Part shown: positions 46,565 through 61,500 of the stretch, in pieces
Layout: each line of letters opens with the position of its first letter
Position numbering within the stretch: the stretch's first letter is position 1
Assembly (NCBI GenBank): GCA_021234155.1
Contig: JAJEKV010000014.1
Coordinates: forward strand, 20,227,513 to 20,291,512
Length of the DNA: 64,000 bases
Direction of reading: 5' to 3'
Source: Isoetes taiwanensis
Taxonomy: Eukaryota > Streptophyta > Lycopodiopsida > Isoetales > Isoetaceae
Position numbers and translations under genes: made by a program
The notes under the pieces: generated by a model
The model's database searches: none
The model's input: only the letters and a program-made list of their open reading frames with translations
Told to the model about the DNA's origin: nothing

Positions 46565-49500
46565 ATGGGACTATCAGAAGGGCCGCACAAGTTGTTTATC
46601 CAGCAACACATACCACCTGCAGCAAATCCTGGAGTTGCAGATTGGTTACCATCTTATGCTGGTTTTAGTTGGATAGCCTATGGAGCACAAAAAAATGTTG
46701 TTATCTCCGTTGGTCCTTCGCCTTCAAGTACACACGAATGTTCGACTGGGAATTTGTTTCAACAAGTCCTTGAAACTAGGATCAAAGAGAAAGGCGAAAG
46801 GGAGGAATGGGTTAAAGCTATCTATTGGGCGCCCTCTGGACATAATGCAGGATCATTAGCTGCATCTATAGGATGTGAGATTTACATATATGCCCCACGA
46901 TCACATGATGGTACCAGTCATATACATGAATCAAGGAAAACAGGTGAGTGGTGAGGAAATTAATGAGGTTCATTAAAGACTTAGCGTTTATTCTTATATA
47001 CCACTGTGTGACCTTTCCTTTACTCACAGTCATTCCATTGACATCTCCTTTGCCTCGAATCTAATTTTCAATTTATCCTGCATTCTGTTGGTCATTTATT
47101 GCCATAACTTTGTGGCTGGAAATAACCGTCTTTAATCTGATGTGCATATGGCATAACGAGGCATTTTCTATTGCCCTCTATCATGTAATTGACATTTTTT
47201 GTGGGGCATTTTTCTTTTCAGAGTTTCCACTAACATGGGAGAATACTACGATATTACACCATGCATTTCAAGTAAATCATTTTTCATGGACAGGCTGTGG
47301 GGATGGCCTGTTTTCTGTTGGACAGAACAGTGTGATGTGGGAACATAGTAAAAGTGGGTGGCAGGTTACTTGGAGACAGCATGTTGAGATTCCCCAAGAT
47401 ATTTGTACCGCCACATGGTCTTTTGCTGGCTTAACAGCATCAGCTGTTAGAAATAGTCAATTGACTGAGTGCAAAGACTCAATTTCCCAGAATCACCCTT
47501 CTCTGCTGTCAGATAAAAACAAAGGGAATGTGACAATTTGGTGCTGGGAGAATCATGTTAATGTACACGAGATAAAACTTCCTCATCCTGCTAAAGTTAA
47601 CTTTATACAATGGAGGCCCTCACCTGGCTTTACTTTAGAATATGAATGTGCCTCATCATGTCATAGACGAGTTCTACTTACTTCCTGTGATGATGGGGTT
47701 ATACGCCTTTGGTTGGAGATGAATAACAGTGGAACGTCAAGGTTAGACAGAAATGCTAATATAAACAGAACTAATTGGATAAAGCCTGCATTCTTTGTTG
47801 GTGCATTGATTGACGTAAATACAAATTTGGAAGGCATCTTAGGAGATAATTGTTTTGTGAAATGGGGTCTAGAAGAGAGGCTCGGAAGCATCATAAATAA
47901 TCATGATGACGGGAAAACTCTTCAATATGCTTCTCATGGAAGCGATGTCCCACCATGTGAGTGGTTGGTTGGGATTGGTCCACATAATTTATTAACCTTG
48001 TGGTCAGTGCATTGTTTAGATGACTGTTATCCATCACGATGCCCTCGAATACAAGTGTGGAAACAGGGAAGGAATCTTCTGCTTTATCCTGAAAATTCAT
48101 TAGCTGGCAATAACAGAAGTCGAATTGTGCTGACTTTCAAAACTGCCCTGCAGAGATTGCAAGGTTATGACTCAGGTGCACCTTCATCTCTTGATGTTTG
48201 TGAAGTCTTTTCTGATGGATCTTTCCAATTTTCACGTATATACCCACCAGTATCTGCAATTTCTAGTGATGGTTCAGCAGGTGGAATGAATATCAAGGCT
48301 TATGTTTTGAATGATGATGCACATGATAGTTTAATTTATGGGGAAAGGAATGTCAAGGAGACATCAAAAGCCAATTCCTGGAGTATTACAAGTGAAGTCC
48401 TCTATCGAGGAGGGCACAAAGATGATATTATTGATCTTTCGATCCATCCAATTTCTGCATGCTGCCTTGCGGCTTCACTGGATGGTAGTGGCTGTGTCCT
48501 ATTTTGGCATATGGCTACATGCATTGAGATGGCCATTGAACTTCCAGTAATGTGGATGCCGACTTGGAAACTCTGTGGCTGGTTTAATTCTGAGGCTGAA
48601 CAATGTTCTACACTTGCATGGGTACCAACTATGCTACCGGGTGAGAGAACATTGCTGCTTGTTGGAAGCTCCATTGGTATTGACATCTTGATTTTGCAGA
48701 AGATCTGTAAAACCAACATAATTATTGTTCATGATATCCTTTGTAGGTTGCAGTGGCCATATCATGACAGGTTACAATCAGTACACGTTAATGTATACAG
48801 TACATGTTCACAAAATGGAAGTTTTGAGAAGAACATCTCTATTGATGTTGTTGGATTTGATGACTCAACTTCAGTCTCGTGGAAATTGGAGGTCAAACTT
48901 GGCCATAGGCAGAATACTGAAGGCAATGAGTATCACAGTACAGTTGATGCCAGGACCTTCCTTGTTGATGTTGGTGAGGGCACCAAGAGAAATATATGGA
49001 GTGCAGATTACACGGGTTCTTTAGTAAGCACAGATGAGTCAGTTTTGGTTTGTGGAATCCTGACAGGATATGACCAGGTGTTCAATGCAGGAAATATAGC
49101 GAGTGTCACAGCAGTGGGAATGATAGATAACATTCCAACTGTTGGCCACCACGAACTTGCCCATGAGATCATTACTGGGCATGCCGATGGATCTTTAAGA
49201 TTATGGAAGGCAGAGTTGCAGAAAGCTTCTGATTTAAGCACATGGAGATGTTGTGGAGTCTTAGATGCCTATATGGGACCTGTAAGTCTAGTTTCTGCTA
49301 GTGGCAGGAGTGGAATAATTGCATCCATCTCAAATGCAACCTGTTCTGGCATGCAGAGCATTGAGATCTGGGAGCCATGCAAGTGTTTTGACAAGTATGA
49401 GTTCTTATTAATCGGCTGTATTTATATTGATGGTTATCCACGTGCATTGAGTTGGTTTTCCTTAGGTAATGGCCAACTGTTATTGGCAGTTGCCACATCT

Positions 49501-52500
49501 AATTCTGTCCGGATTTACATCGAAGACAGAATTTCTTCCACGAATGTTACAGAGTCTAATGAGGGCGTTTGGCGATGCCTTGCATCACTAACGATTCCAT
49601 TGGGCACCGTCAGTAAACTGGTTTGGACTTCACAAGGTTCAATTGTGGTCACGTCGGCAAAACATGTTTTTATCTCAAGCCAATGGACTTTACTTGAACC
49701 ATCATATAAAACATCCAGGTAAATTGGGTTCCATCTAAGTTGCTTCTTTCTCCTCCCTTTTAGGGTTTTAAGTCTTCGTAATGCCTCTATCAGATCTACA
49801 AGGGAGTGGGAAGTCATGGAAAAAACAGGAGGGATGTGCACTCTGTTGAAAGCGGCTGAAATATTTGGACGTCCATTGCCTGATTACCATCCAGAATTAA
49901 TTTTTCTCTTGTTAAAAAAAGGTAAAACCAGCAATCTTTAAGCATGAAGAAAATCCTTCTGATTTTTATGATTTCTAGAACTGGTATTGCAGGAGATAAA
50001 CGTAGGGCACGCTCCTGCATCAGGCATCTTGTGCACAGCCTCATTCAAATGAGCTCTAAGAAGGATGAATTTAGAAGTGTCACTATTCCACATATACAGG
50101 TTATGGACATTTTGCCTCTTTTCCCAATGACTTTGGGAGATAATACCTCCAGAGTTTGGAATTCAAAGGGTCATCTAAACAATGAGTCGGACAAATACTC
50201 ATTTCTCTATGCTTCAAGTTTGGGGGCAGAAAATGGGTCAAATATACTGGATACAGATAAACCTCAATTGCTAGTCAAGTTTGGTGGACATGAGGCATTT
50301 ACAGATGCTGAAAGGAGAGTTTCAATGGGCACTGTGGAGAAGTTTGATGAAATCCCTTGGATTTCTAAGAACGAGAAAGTGAGTCTTTTGACCGCCATTG
50401 ATCTTCTAGGAGAAATGGACCAGTCATCACAATATGCATGCCTCGATCAAACTGGTCAAAGGTACTCTATCCTGTCGTCTGCATTTAATTTTCTGCATTC
50501 CGAACATACATTCTTAATGTAGGAATGCTTATGGGTGCAACATGTCAGGTCATATATAAAAAATCAGGTGGATGGAACCTTTGGGGATATTGTTTAGCTT
50601 ATTTAAAAGGTTCTGGACTAGAAATTGAATAAGATAGGTGGTCATTCAATTTCTAAGCCATGTGTAGACTAGCATGTGTACGTGAAGGCACAAGTATTAC
50701 TTTACTCCCATGCATGCAATTTAATAAACATCCTTCCAGTGCTTAAAGTCATCGAAAAGCCTATATTTTATCTGGTTCCAATAAGCTTTCTTCCTCCTGG
50801 GGCTGCCTCTGTATAAGATCACACACATTCTGGAAGGTTTCCCAGGAGAAGCACTTGTCCATGTTTTTCCTGCAGTCACTGTGTATGCATATAATAAACT
50901 CATGAGCGCTCTCCTGGTTGATGAAGGTTTGCAGTTGGTGTAAGATCAATTTTTCTGCACAATGCACAGAAAACAGGAGCGCTTGTTGACCCTTGTAATG
51001 TAGTCATTCCATCAAAATTATTGGTATGGGCTTTGCATTCCGACTCCAAAGATGTTCTCTATGATTTCTTTGCTCCTGAAAAGCTTTCATGGCCAGCTCT
51101 TCGTGCCATTGGAGTAGGCTATTGGTTCATAGAAGCTGGACAACTTCGATCAAAGGTGCGTTTTTTTTGCTTCAAACAGGGCATTAAATTAAACAAAACT
51201 ATTAACAGAATTGTGTATAAGATAATATGGAGACTTGAGATCCCATGCATGTCAAGTTGATATATAAGATGACGCCCAGCTTTACCTTAAATAAATGCAG
51301 CAAATGAAAATACAAAAATTTGTTGAAGTACTGCAGAATGCACATTTTATGTGCCATATGAATTTGAAACGAGTTATTAATTGAAACTGGGTTTTGCGGC
51401 CCGTGAACGAAGAAAATACCGCCATTCGGCAGCAAATGGAATAATTTACATAGGTTGTTAAGGGGCTATGCAATGTGCTATTATGCTTTCTGTTTCTTAA
51501 CAACTAGTGCGGGTTTGTTCCAAGCAGATATTTACAAGTTGATTAATTATGTCCCTATCCATGCAGGTAGAAAAGCTAGCAAGGGCACAATATCTGAACA
51601 AGAAAGATCCAAAAGAATCTGCACTTCTTTATCTTGCTTTGGATCGAAAGAATGTTCTAGCAAGTCTGTTCAAACTGAGCAGAAGTGAATTGGACAAGCC
51701 ATTGATGGAGTTCCTTCTCCGAGACTTTCGAGTATGTTTTAAACTATGCAGTAGAAGATAGTGGACTTGTAATCTAAATTATATTACTTCTATAGGAACG
51801 TTTGCATGGGATATATTTAAGGTGTAAGTGCTAAGATCTGAACTGCAATTGTATGTGTTCAATTTGATAGGAAGATAAAAATAAAGCTGCAGCTTTAAAG
51901 AATGCATATGTCCTTATGGGCAAACACCGGTATGAACTTGCTGCTGCATTTTTCCTGCTCGGTGGTGATCTTCTATCAGCTGCTTCCGTTTGTGTTAAAA
52001 ATCTTGAAGATCCACAACTAGCACTTATTATTTGCCGTCTTAACGAGGGAAATAATGGACCAGTATTGGATGATCTTATCAGTAGATATATGATCCCTTC
52101 TGCAAGGAAGGAGGGAGATGAATGGCTTGCAAGTTTACTTCAGGTTTGTATCAATGCAATTCTGTGATGAGCCTCCAAAGACTTCTTTGTGCTGACTTGG
52201 ATTTCTGTACCCCGCAGTGGTTGGTTGGAAATAGGAAGGCCGGCATTCTTGAGTTGATGCGGGGAAGGAATTTCAGTGGGGCCCTCAGGCCGCCCAAATT
52301 AGGAAATAGTAATCCGGCTGTTAGGCACTTGAAAAATGAACACTACCACCTTTGCTTTGATCCTGATATCGGGGATTATTGTAAGTTGTTGATGACTAAA
52401 GTGGGCGATCTGTCATTCTCTGACGTTGTAGATCTGGTGATTGTCACGAGCAGGGCCATTGGCATGTCTTCTTCTACCTTGAGGAAAATGGGTCTCCCGG

Positions 52501-55500
52501 TATGTTTCCAACCTTTTGCTGCCTTTGATTATGTGTTATAGAGATTCAAGATACATGCTTGCTTCAAAGTTAGCTGGCAAAGCTTTCTTGAAACACGTTT
52601 GCGAGGTTGAACACAAGATGTTATGTGATACATTTTCCTACTGTAACAGTTAGATACATATCCTAGGAACATTACAACCCACCACAAATGCTCTTCAAAG
52701 CACCTATATAATTGGAAAGGAGACTCGTACTTAAAACGTTTACCTAGTGCTTTTTGTATAATTCCCACATCAGGCTTGCACAGTTTATCAGTTTAATGAT
52801 GTCAGATCACCTGAGCTAACAAAAGCTGATGTTGACAAATCGACATAATGTAGCAATCTCAAGGAATATTCTAAAATTGGGAAGCCAACAATATGCAATT
52901 AGTTGTTTCTTTTGTTTCCTGCAATAAGCACCAATACAGAGATCTTCTTATGTAGTGGTAATAGCTGTACTCACAAGGATTGCAGTAGTGATATTATGGT
53001 TTCAACTCTTAGGTAGGTAAAATTGCTATCACAAAATGTACTCACCATAGTGGGGCATATTTGTCCGGAATTGCTAACCTCCTTTACCATCATGTTGGTC
53101 AGCTACAAGCACTCGAGGAACTGAAAAATGGGGTAGATCCGATTCTCAGAATGCATTCACTCACAGGTCCCCATATTGAATCTGCTCCAAAAGACATAGG
53201 AAGAAATCACGAGGCAGAAAATGCAGTATTATTTCATGTGGGGTTGAAGCTTCAGGATCTTCATATGGAGGGCTTGGCACTGCAATATGTGTCATTAGTG
53301 TTGCAAGATCATCCGTTGTGGTCCCGGGATAATACTAGTTGCCACCGCAAAAGGTCAACCATGAAGGGCATTATTTCGGGAAATATGCCGGACATTGACA
53401 TTGCTTCTATGAGTGGAACAAGTGAAGAAGCTTATATGCCTGAGTATATAAAGGAAGATGAAATGATTGAGCAAACTCTGCAAATTATAGCAACAAGCTT
53501 TTCTTTAAATGCTAGTCATATGGCAGCTTCGGTACGTTGTTTTGGCTTTGTTACTTATTTATATTAAGTTCGCCACATTTCTAATGATTTATGATATCAT
53601 TCTGTTCCAGCTTGCAAAAATGGCTTGCAATTGTTGGCGACCATATTTGGCATGTAGATTCATGTGTGGAGTCACTTTATCAAGTGGAGGGCACTTCCAA
53701 TTTGGTGACACCAGTGAGATGTCTATTATAGCAGAAAATTATCTAAAGACCATAGCTCATCCAGCTGGGTGGCTTCTTTTTTGTACCTTATTGGCTTGTA
53801 AGAGAACGGTCTTCCTAGCAAGCGAAGTGCATGTTGTAAATGATGGAACCGAGGATACAATGAGTTTTGATTCTGGAAATGAAATTTCTATTGAAATTCC
53901 TAGACATGATGTATCAGCAATCTCTGCTTTACAAATGGGTGTCTTACTGAGGGAGGTACTAATTTATGCTGAAGATGTGAACTTACTTGCGTCAATTATC
54001 GTACGGGGTAAAGCTGCAAAGGATTGGAGGGACGAGCCAGCTGGGTCTTGTTCTCTTGGAATGAATCTAACTATACACTTTTTGGTGTCATTTTCTTTGT
54101 TCATATTAGCTTCTTGGTTCTGGAGGAGGCCTGATATCCTTCTTTTGCTCATGGGAGCACTGAGTTCCCGAAAGCTGTCATATGCAAACTTTCAATTTCC
54201 TCCACTCGTATCAATTTTAGATGGTATGGTAAGCAATGCAGATGGTGTTGAAGATGACTGTTGGCTCATCATAGGTGTTGCTTTATGGAGCCATCTGATA
54301 TCTTTTGCAAGAAAGGACCTAAGGGGAGTTACCAGAGAGATTAGTTTTGCGAGTTACGGAAGGATTTCACCAAGACAATTAGCTGGAAAAAGTCATTGGA
54401 ATGACATAGACAGTAATACCGCAGTTCTGACATCCTCTTCTCTCCCTAGAGAAGAGAGTTCACAAACTTTAAGTGAAGGGCAGCAGTTGTCAGGCTTTTT
54501 GACTACCTTCCATAGTTTGCTGAAAAGGAAGCTTGCGTTGAGGTTGTTCCATCCAGTGGAGTCATTGTTATCCAATCCTATTCATGAATGGCTTCTCTCT
54601 CAGAATGATGAGAATAAGAAAGACGCCTGCACCTCCAAGGGAAGTGAGAATGATAGCTTACCACGTTTTCTTGATCACGGCATTGTAGAATTGAAAACAC
54701 TTTGGAATATGTTAGTGAGACGCGTGGAGGTGTACTCCTCGTTGAGATGTGAAGAGGCTAAGATTCGAAAGGCTGCAGTGCAAATCACAAGCTGGTTCTC
54801 AAGCAAGAAAGACCATGATTTGGGATCTGTTGCTGTTGAGACGAAAGGAAGAGTTGAAAAATCAGATTCGTGTAAACCTATTCAGGAAAACACATGTGGT
54901 GCGAAAATTCCATATGATCAGAGTAAAAGGTTTGAAAAATCATTCTCATTGAACAAGTCTCTCCAAGATCAGAGTATTGAGAATGGTCAATCACCTTTTC
55001 AATGCACCAACAGCATACAATTTCACAAGCCAGAGACTGTCCTTCACTTAGCTGGGGAACTTCTAGAGGTAGGCTCATGCAAAGGTACACTTATTTGATT
55101 GCAAAACCTTTGTGTCAGAATGTAGAGGTAGGAAGGCTCATGCAAAGTACTGTTTTATGATTTATGAAGCTTGTCAATGCAACTTTTCACGTCAATGATC
55201 TCAAATTTTTCCTTATCTAAGATACCAGACCCAGATGAATGCCCTAGTAAAAGACACACAAAAATGTTTATTGTTTTATGATTGTACTATAAGGTTTTTC
55301 TCTAATTAGAGTTGTCTGATACTGTGATCCCATCCGTTTTTTTAGATCTAAGGCCCTTTTTGCATGGATGGCACTATTTATTTTGGTAACATGCTGCAGC
55401 ACGAGAATTTACATATACATTATTAAGCTGAACTTGTGTTCATAATGTACTGGGTTCCTGTTTTTGAGAAAGGGGTGGGGGAAAGGGGAGGTATATTTTA

Positions 55501-58500
55501 TTGGTGGCTTCTTGCAATTTAACTATAGAAATGTATGTATGTTTTATGATGAAAAAATAGATAATATGTTTTTCTGAAAATTCTTACATTATAATTTTAA
55601 TATGAGAAGATTCTGTCCTTGAATGACATGGAAATGCTTGTTTAAACAGGCCATTTGCGTAAATTCGTGCAATCCAGAGCAGGTTGTCACTGCGAGCAAT
55701 CACAAGGTTATAAGTTTTTCCCCATGTAGTCACATTTAACTCTTTATCTTAGAGAGAGTTTACCTATAGTTTCATATTTCTCATTGTCTATTTTTTTGTC
55801 TGTCCTTCCTATTGGTCTGGTATCCTTGCACTTTCATTTAACATTTTTATTCTTAAAACGATGGAAAACTTACACGGTAATGAGTATGCATTATTTATAT
55901 TGGTAAATCTATAACACAATCTAAGAACAGTTGGGTTATATATCCTAACAAACTTAACCACGAAAAGACACTTATGCAAACACAACCTTTGTTAGATCCT
56001 CAGGAATGTACACTAAGAGATAATACAAGAGAGGGAAAGCACTAGATAATCTTTCTAGGCACGAGGAGGAATTGATTCCATCATGGAGGATCAAAACCGA
56101 AGACATGAATGTACTGAAAACCTAGTTAGATTGTCAACCTTGTTCCAAGAGTATCTTACTTATGCAAGCACAAGCTTTGTTAGATCCTCAGGAATTTAGA
56201 TTAAAAGATAATGCAATAGAGGGAGAACACTAGACAGGAGAAAGAAAGAGAGAAGAGTAGACAGGAGAAAGAAAGATCTGTGAGACAAAGAATACAATTG
56301 TAACATATGAACAGCTAAGAGAAAGCAACGTGCATCGTAGTAACACGTAATTTATGTACATAATAATTGAAGACTAAAGTGAATTTAGATAAAATGAACA
56401 AAACTCAGAAACAACAACAAAAGACAAAACCAAATACAACGGGGATAAAATAAGCAATGTCTTAGATAACAGTCCTCTGAAGCCGCTCGATCCCACTCAA
56501 TCGGTGAGAAACAGAAAAATGAATTACGTGTGAATTGATAAAATCAGAGCAGGACCTATGATTGTCTTTCTTCATTGTATGATTGTCACTATATCGTCAG
56601 GTTGTGGAAAGGTTTATCAAAATCTGTGCGCTGAGGATTGCGCAAGTCTTCCTCCTGCAATAGTATGCATGAGCATAAGATGATGGGGCAAATGGAGATT
56701 TATATTGCATGGGTGCACGTGAAGGAACATTACTCCTTGGCGTGGATCCTCTCGGAGTGGGAGGCGCTGTGGGGTAAAGAGAAAACCCATGAGGTGTTGG
56801 TGGTGCCGAATGAGGCGTTGAGAGGGCAATGAGGTGCTTATCTCATGAGGTGTTGGTGGTGCCGAATGATGGCGTTGAGAGGGCACTGAAGTGCCTATCT
56901 CAATATCGACTTCATGGATGTTGCATGGTTCTACATTGATCACACTTGTATCAAATTGTCTCATAGACCCACGTGGTTCTTTCTTTCTTTCTTTCTTACC
57001 TTGTTGAATCTAAATAAGACATTTTGTTATTCCAGAGTTTGGTGTACCTTGATCTGAAATCCCATGGCCCATTTTCAGATTCTTTTGAGAGTTTGTGGGC
57101 TGATGCAGATTGGCCGAGAAATGGATGGGCAGGGTCTGTCTCCACACCAATGCCTACGTTTGTTGCCCCTGGGGTTGGCCTGGGTAGCAAAGGAGATTCA
57201 GGCATTGGGCTAGGTGGAGCTGCAGTCGGTTTAGCAGCGTATGCTAAGACTAGTAGAGATATTAATAAAGGTGGCACTAGCTTTGGAGTTCCTGGCTATG
57301 CTGGAATGGCAGCTTGGGGCCTTGGATGGGAAGAATTTGAAGACTTCGATTTCGTAGATCCTCCTGCAACAGTAGAAAATGTGAGTACAACGTCAATGGC
57401 AGCTCATCCACTAAGGCCCCTGTTTCTAGCTGGATCAAGCAATACTCATGTCTATCTTTGGGAGGTACTTCAATCTTTGCATTGTAATATGTGACTCTTG
57501 GACTCGTATTTAGTGGCATTAACATGGTTTTGTTGTAACTTTGTTTTCTCAATTTTGTAAGTTTGGTAAGCGTGCAGCAACTGCAACCTATGGAGTATTG
57601 CCGGCCGCAAATGTGCCTCCACCATATGCTCTTGCTTCGGTTTCCTCCGTACGGTTTGATCAGTATGGTAATCGGTTTGCAACGACTGCCCTGGACGGCA
57701 CTTTGAGCACTTGGCAGCTTGATGTTGGTGGAAGGTGTAATGTGTGCCCTACAGACTCACTTCTGTGCTTTAGTCATCATGCAACGTATGTGATCAACTT
57801 TTTGTTTAAAAATTCCCTGAATGTTTCATAAAGTAGCAGTTGACTTAAATGGTCATTCAAACTAGAAGCATGGTTTAGTATTAAAAAAACATGGTTTAGT
57901 CTTTGGAAATTTGTTCTCCAAGTGAGTTTGCAACATTATCACTGTTCTTATTATCACTAATCTTTTCACTACTCACTAATCTTAATTAAATGAATTTTAT
58001 ATGGGCTACCGAAACTTGTTTTTAGTCAGGATGTAATTGAAGGATCTTAAGGGAAGGAACCCCCCAGATAAAGAACTACCCATTCACCAATATCTTTGAG
58101 AAGGGCTGGTGGGCTCCCAGTCCTAAAAAGCTGCAGATCTGAAGGTTTGGGGAGTTGATTTGCCTGGAAGAATGTAAAAGAGAGGCAACTTATGGATAGT
58201 AGCTGCTATGGTCCTACTTGTGGATGGCCCATTCTTTTTCTCTGCATATTGGTATGTACATTAGCTGTGTGTTCTTTAGGTGTCATCTGCCCCCTTTCCC
58301 AGCAAGGGAAGACTATGATCTAGTGGCTGGTGCAGGATGAACCAGATTGAATAAGGGAAGTGGTCAAATTAAGAGTCATTGGACGGGAGACTGATGCCCC
58401 TTTACAGCTGCAGTAGAGCACAAGTGTAGTTGAGGCCTATGTCAGCAGATAAAGGTGCTTAGGAAGAGCAATTGGACCACCCCTTAGGGGTAGGCTTGGG

Positions 58501-61500
58501 TGAATTTCTGCAAGTTGGGAGATAGAATAGCCAGTCCCTTTGTACAAGATTGGAATTGGGGTTTGCCCTCTTATAGTACAATTATGCAGGATGAGTTTCC
58601 AGCCAAGTTAACGCTTGGCAGTTGCTTTTCTTGAGCCCTTTGAATGCTTACATCGTTCGGTGGTGGAACTTCAGATGGACTCAGTTATGGTATACATATT
58701 GATTTCTTCCCATGTTCTATTTGGCAAGGATTGTACCTGCTTTTTAGATCCCGGTCTTAGACAGTGAATTATGCGATAATTCTTCCAATCTGGCCCTTTG
58801 AGGGGTCCTTAATAAGGTTTCTGTACCATTTATTATTATTAATATAAAAACTTGCCTTCGATTAAAAAAAAAAAAGAAAAAAAGAAAATAATGCCGATAG
58901 CAAAGTTGAAGGCAAGGAGCCTGCACAAGTGGCTGCAGTAGTTGTCTCTAAGGTTTATGAGGATTATCTGAATATGACTCTTGGTTCACCACTCTGTGCA
59001 TCTCTAACTACTCTGTGAATCATTCAGACGTCTTGCGGATGCAGTTGAGCTATTGTGGGGACTGCAACGTGACATCTCTATAGTGATCATTTTGGGGAAT
59101 GCCCAAGCTTGTCACTCTGAGGCAAGAGGTAGCTTACCGCTCGACTTACCCTTGCTATACATATTATTGCATGTCGAGGTGCTACCTGTAGGCCAAGTTT
59201 ACAGAGCAATTTCTCATGTATTTCCGAGTTCAAACAGGAAAGGCAGGGCCAGTGCAGAGTACAAAGCCTATGGGTTCAAAGCCTCTGATTTGGTTTATTA
59301 AGGGTTCAATCAAGGAAGTCTGTCCTTCCTGCTACTGAGAATCTGATAACACCGAAAAGCAATGGCATAACAGGTTAGGGCAGAATGCTGTGATTTGTGA
59401 CAATAATAGCATTTCTACTTTGGATTCTTGGTATTATCTTCATCTTTATGATCTGTAAACAAAGCCTGTGTACCTGTTAGAGCAGCAGATTTACTACTGA
59501 GAGTCGTAATATGAGGTTCGACCTAAATTAGCATCCCCTTTTTAACTCAAGAAAAACCAAGATTCTTGGCATGCCTGATTTACGAAGAAAGCATGGAATA
59601 TTCAGCAAGCTCCATCCTTAGAACTTTCCATCTTTTCCAAACATTCAGTCATTGTTGAAGAAGAAGTCAGCAAATTGGTCTCTGTCTTCTTCATGAGGAC
59701 AAGCCGGAGTTGAGAGTGCATAAGAAAGAAAGAAAGATTATATTAACGTCTACGAGAGACCGCTTGGGTCTATGAGACCAAATATACATCAATCATGTCC
59801 AGCTAGGGGCGCATTTGCAGCCACCTAGAGATATTGCATAAAAAAGGAAAAAGAAAACTAAAACAATGAGATTAAGAAACTTTTGTCTTCTTGGCCACGG
59901 GCTCAAAGTATAAAGTATTGTCAGACTTGTTTTCTCTTTTGAAGGACTGCTTATGTTTATCCTTTACCGTCCGCTTTCTTCTTCTCGACACTTTCATGGT
60001 TACTCCTTTTGAGATTGGATGAGATGGTCCGGGGAGAGAACCTGCCTTCCGTTTATTATCATTATCACCTCCAATGAGAAAGAAAGTGATCAGTCTTTGC
60101 GTAGGATCATTTTCATGTCCCGCTCTTCCCCCAGCTTGCTCCTTTAATAGATTTCTTCTATGCACAGTCATTTGGTGAAGAAAAAGAGCTATACATTTCT
60201 GATCCTCATAGGCGATCAGTTTGGAGAGGGAGGTAGGTTCCCGAAATAGGCAATGGAATCTGCCCCGTATTTCATAATAGACTGGACATGTAAAGATGAA
60301 ATGTTCCCCCGACTCAATTACATTCAAGTGACATAGTCTGCAGATTCTTTTCGAGCGTTCCACCTTCGGTCTACTAGCACGACCAGCTTCGATCTCGAGC
60401 TGATGAGATGAGACCCTGAGCTGACCGATAGCATGTCTCACCTTATGTGCGAGGTGAATATTCAAATATCCTGGTCGCTCGATGAAACCATCTTCATTGA
60501 TCTCAAGGAAGTGATCTTTGTAAAATTGCATCTTGGTAGGAAGATCACTTGGGGTTAACCATGTCCTTGATATGTATAAAATTTCCAGATCGTGCCTTAT
60601 GAGCTGGTTCTTCTCCTTTTCAAGTCTCTTTTTTGCTCCAGGTTTTACCGCCGTATTAGCTGCAGCTACATTATGTTGAAAGGGGGGCAGCTTTCCCAAG
60701 CCAAATCCTAAGGAAGCAGCCCATTGCGATGCTTTTGCGTACCAACATTCTGCACTCCCTTTTCAGCCAGATCTTTGGAGCTCTTGAGAGCAATCCATGG
60801 AAGCCTGCATTGGCATAAGCGTAGGAGTTCTCCAACTCTTTCCATGTGGCTTGGAAACTAGATATTTTTTTGAGCCCGATTCTTAGAAGGAGAATCTAGT
60901 AGTTTATGATAGGCTAAGGCTTTTCTGTCTAATTCAGTATACTTGGATCTTTTGCCTTATTTCAAGTAGGTTAAAACTGCTCCAAGATTGTTGGTAGTCA
61001 TAAAGTTCTCAAATAAATCTGCCCAATACCAGTTGTTTGGTGGGAGCATGGGATTTTTGGAAAACTTGAAAGAATTCGCGATAATTGAACTATTATTACT
61101 GAATCTAGAAGAAAGAATCAGAAGCTATCAAGATCTCACTTAGATCTGATAATTTTGAGCACATTAGCTCAATTATCCACCAGGCTTCTTCTAATCCTAC
61201 TCAAATCATTCTAAGAGGGAACTAGATATTATTCATAACCAAACACTGATCTGAAGCAGCAACTTGTGAGCATTCACTGAGTAAATTCTTAGAGCCAATC
61301 ATACTTCTCCCAGATAGGCGCTGACAGTATTTAAAAAATGTGATAGAAAGGGAATGGAGAGATGCAAAGATGAACATCAAGGATCAAGGGAGAGAGCTAA
61401 AATTGATGTCCTCTATTCGTAAACATCCTAGTCATATACCATAGCCATGGCTGCCAAGTAGTAGTTTGTTTATTATGTCTTGACCCTTTGACCCCTGGTA

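Noticed and set aside
50761-50967. Minus-strand 68-codon frame opposite intron 4 and the start of exon 5.
   Set aside because: It overlaps exon 5 of the RAV1-like gene on the other strand and shows no known motif.
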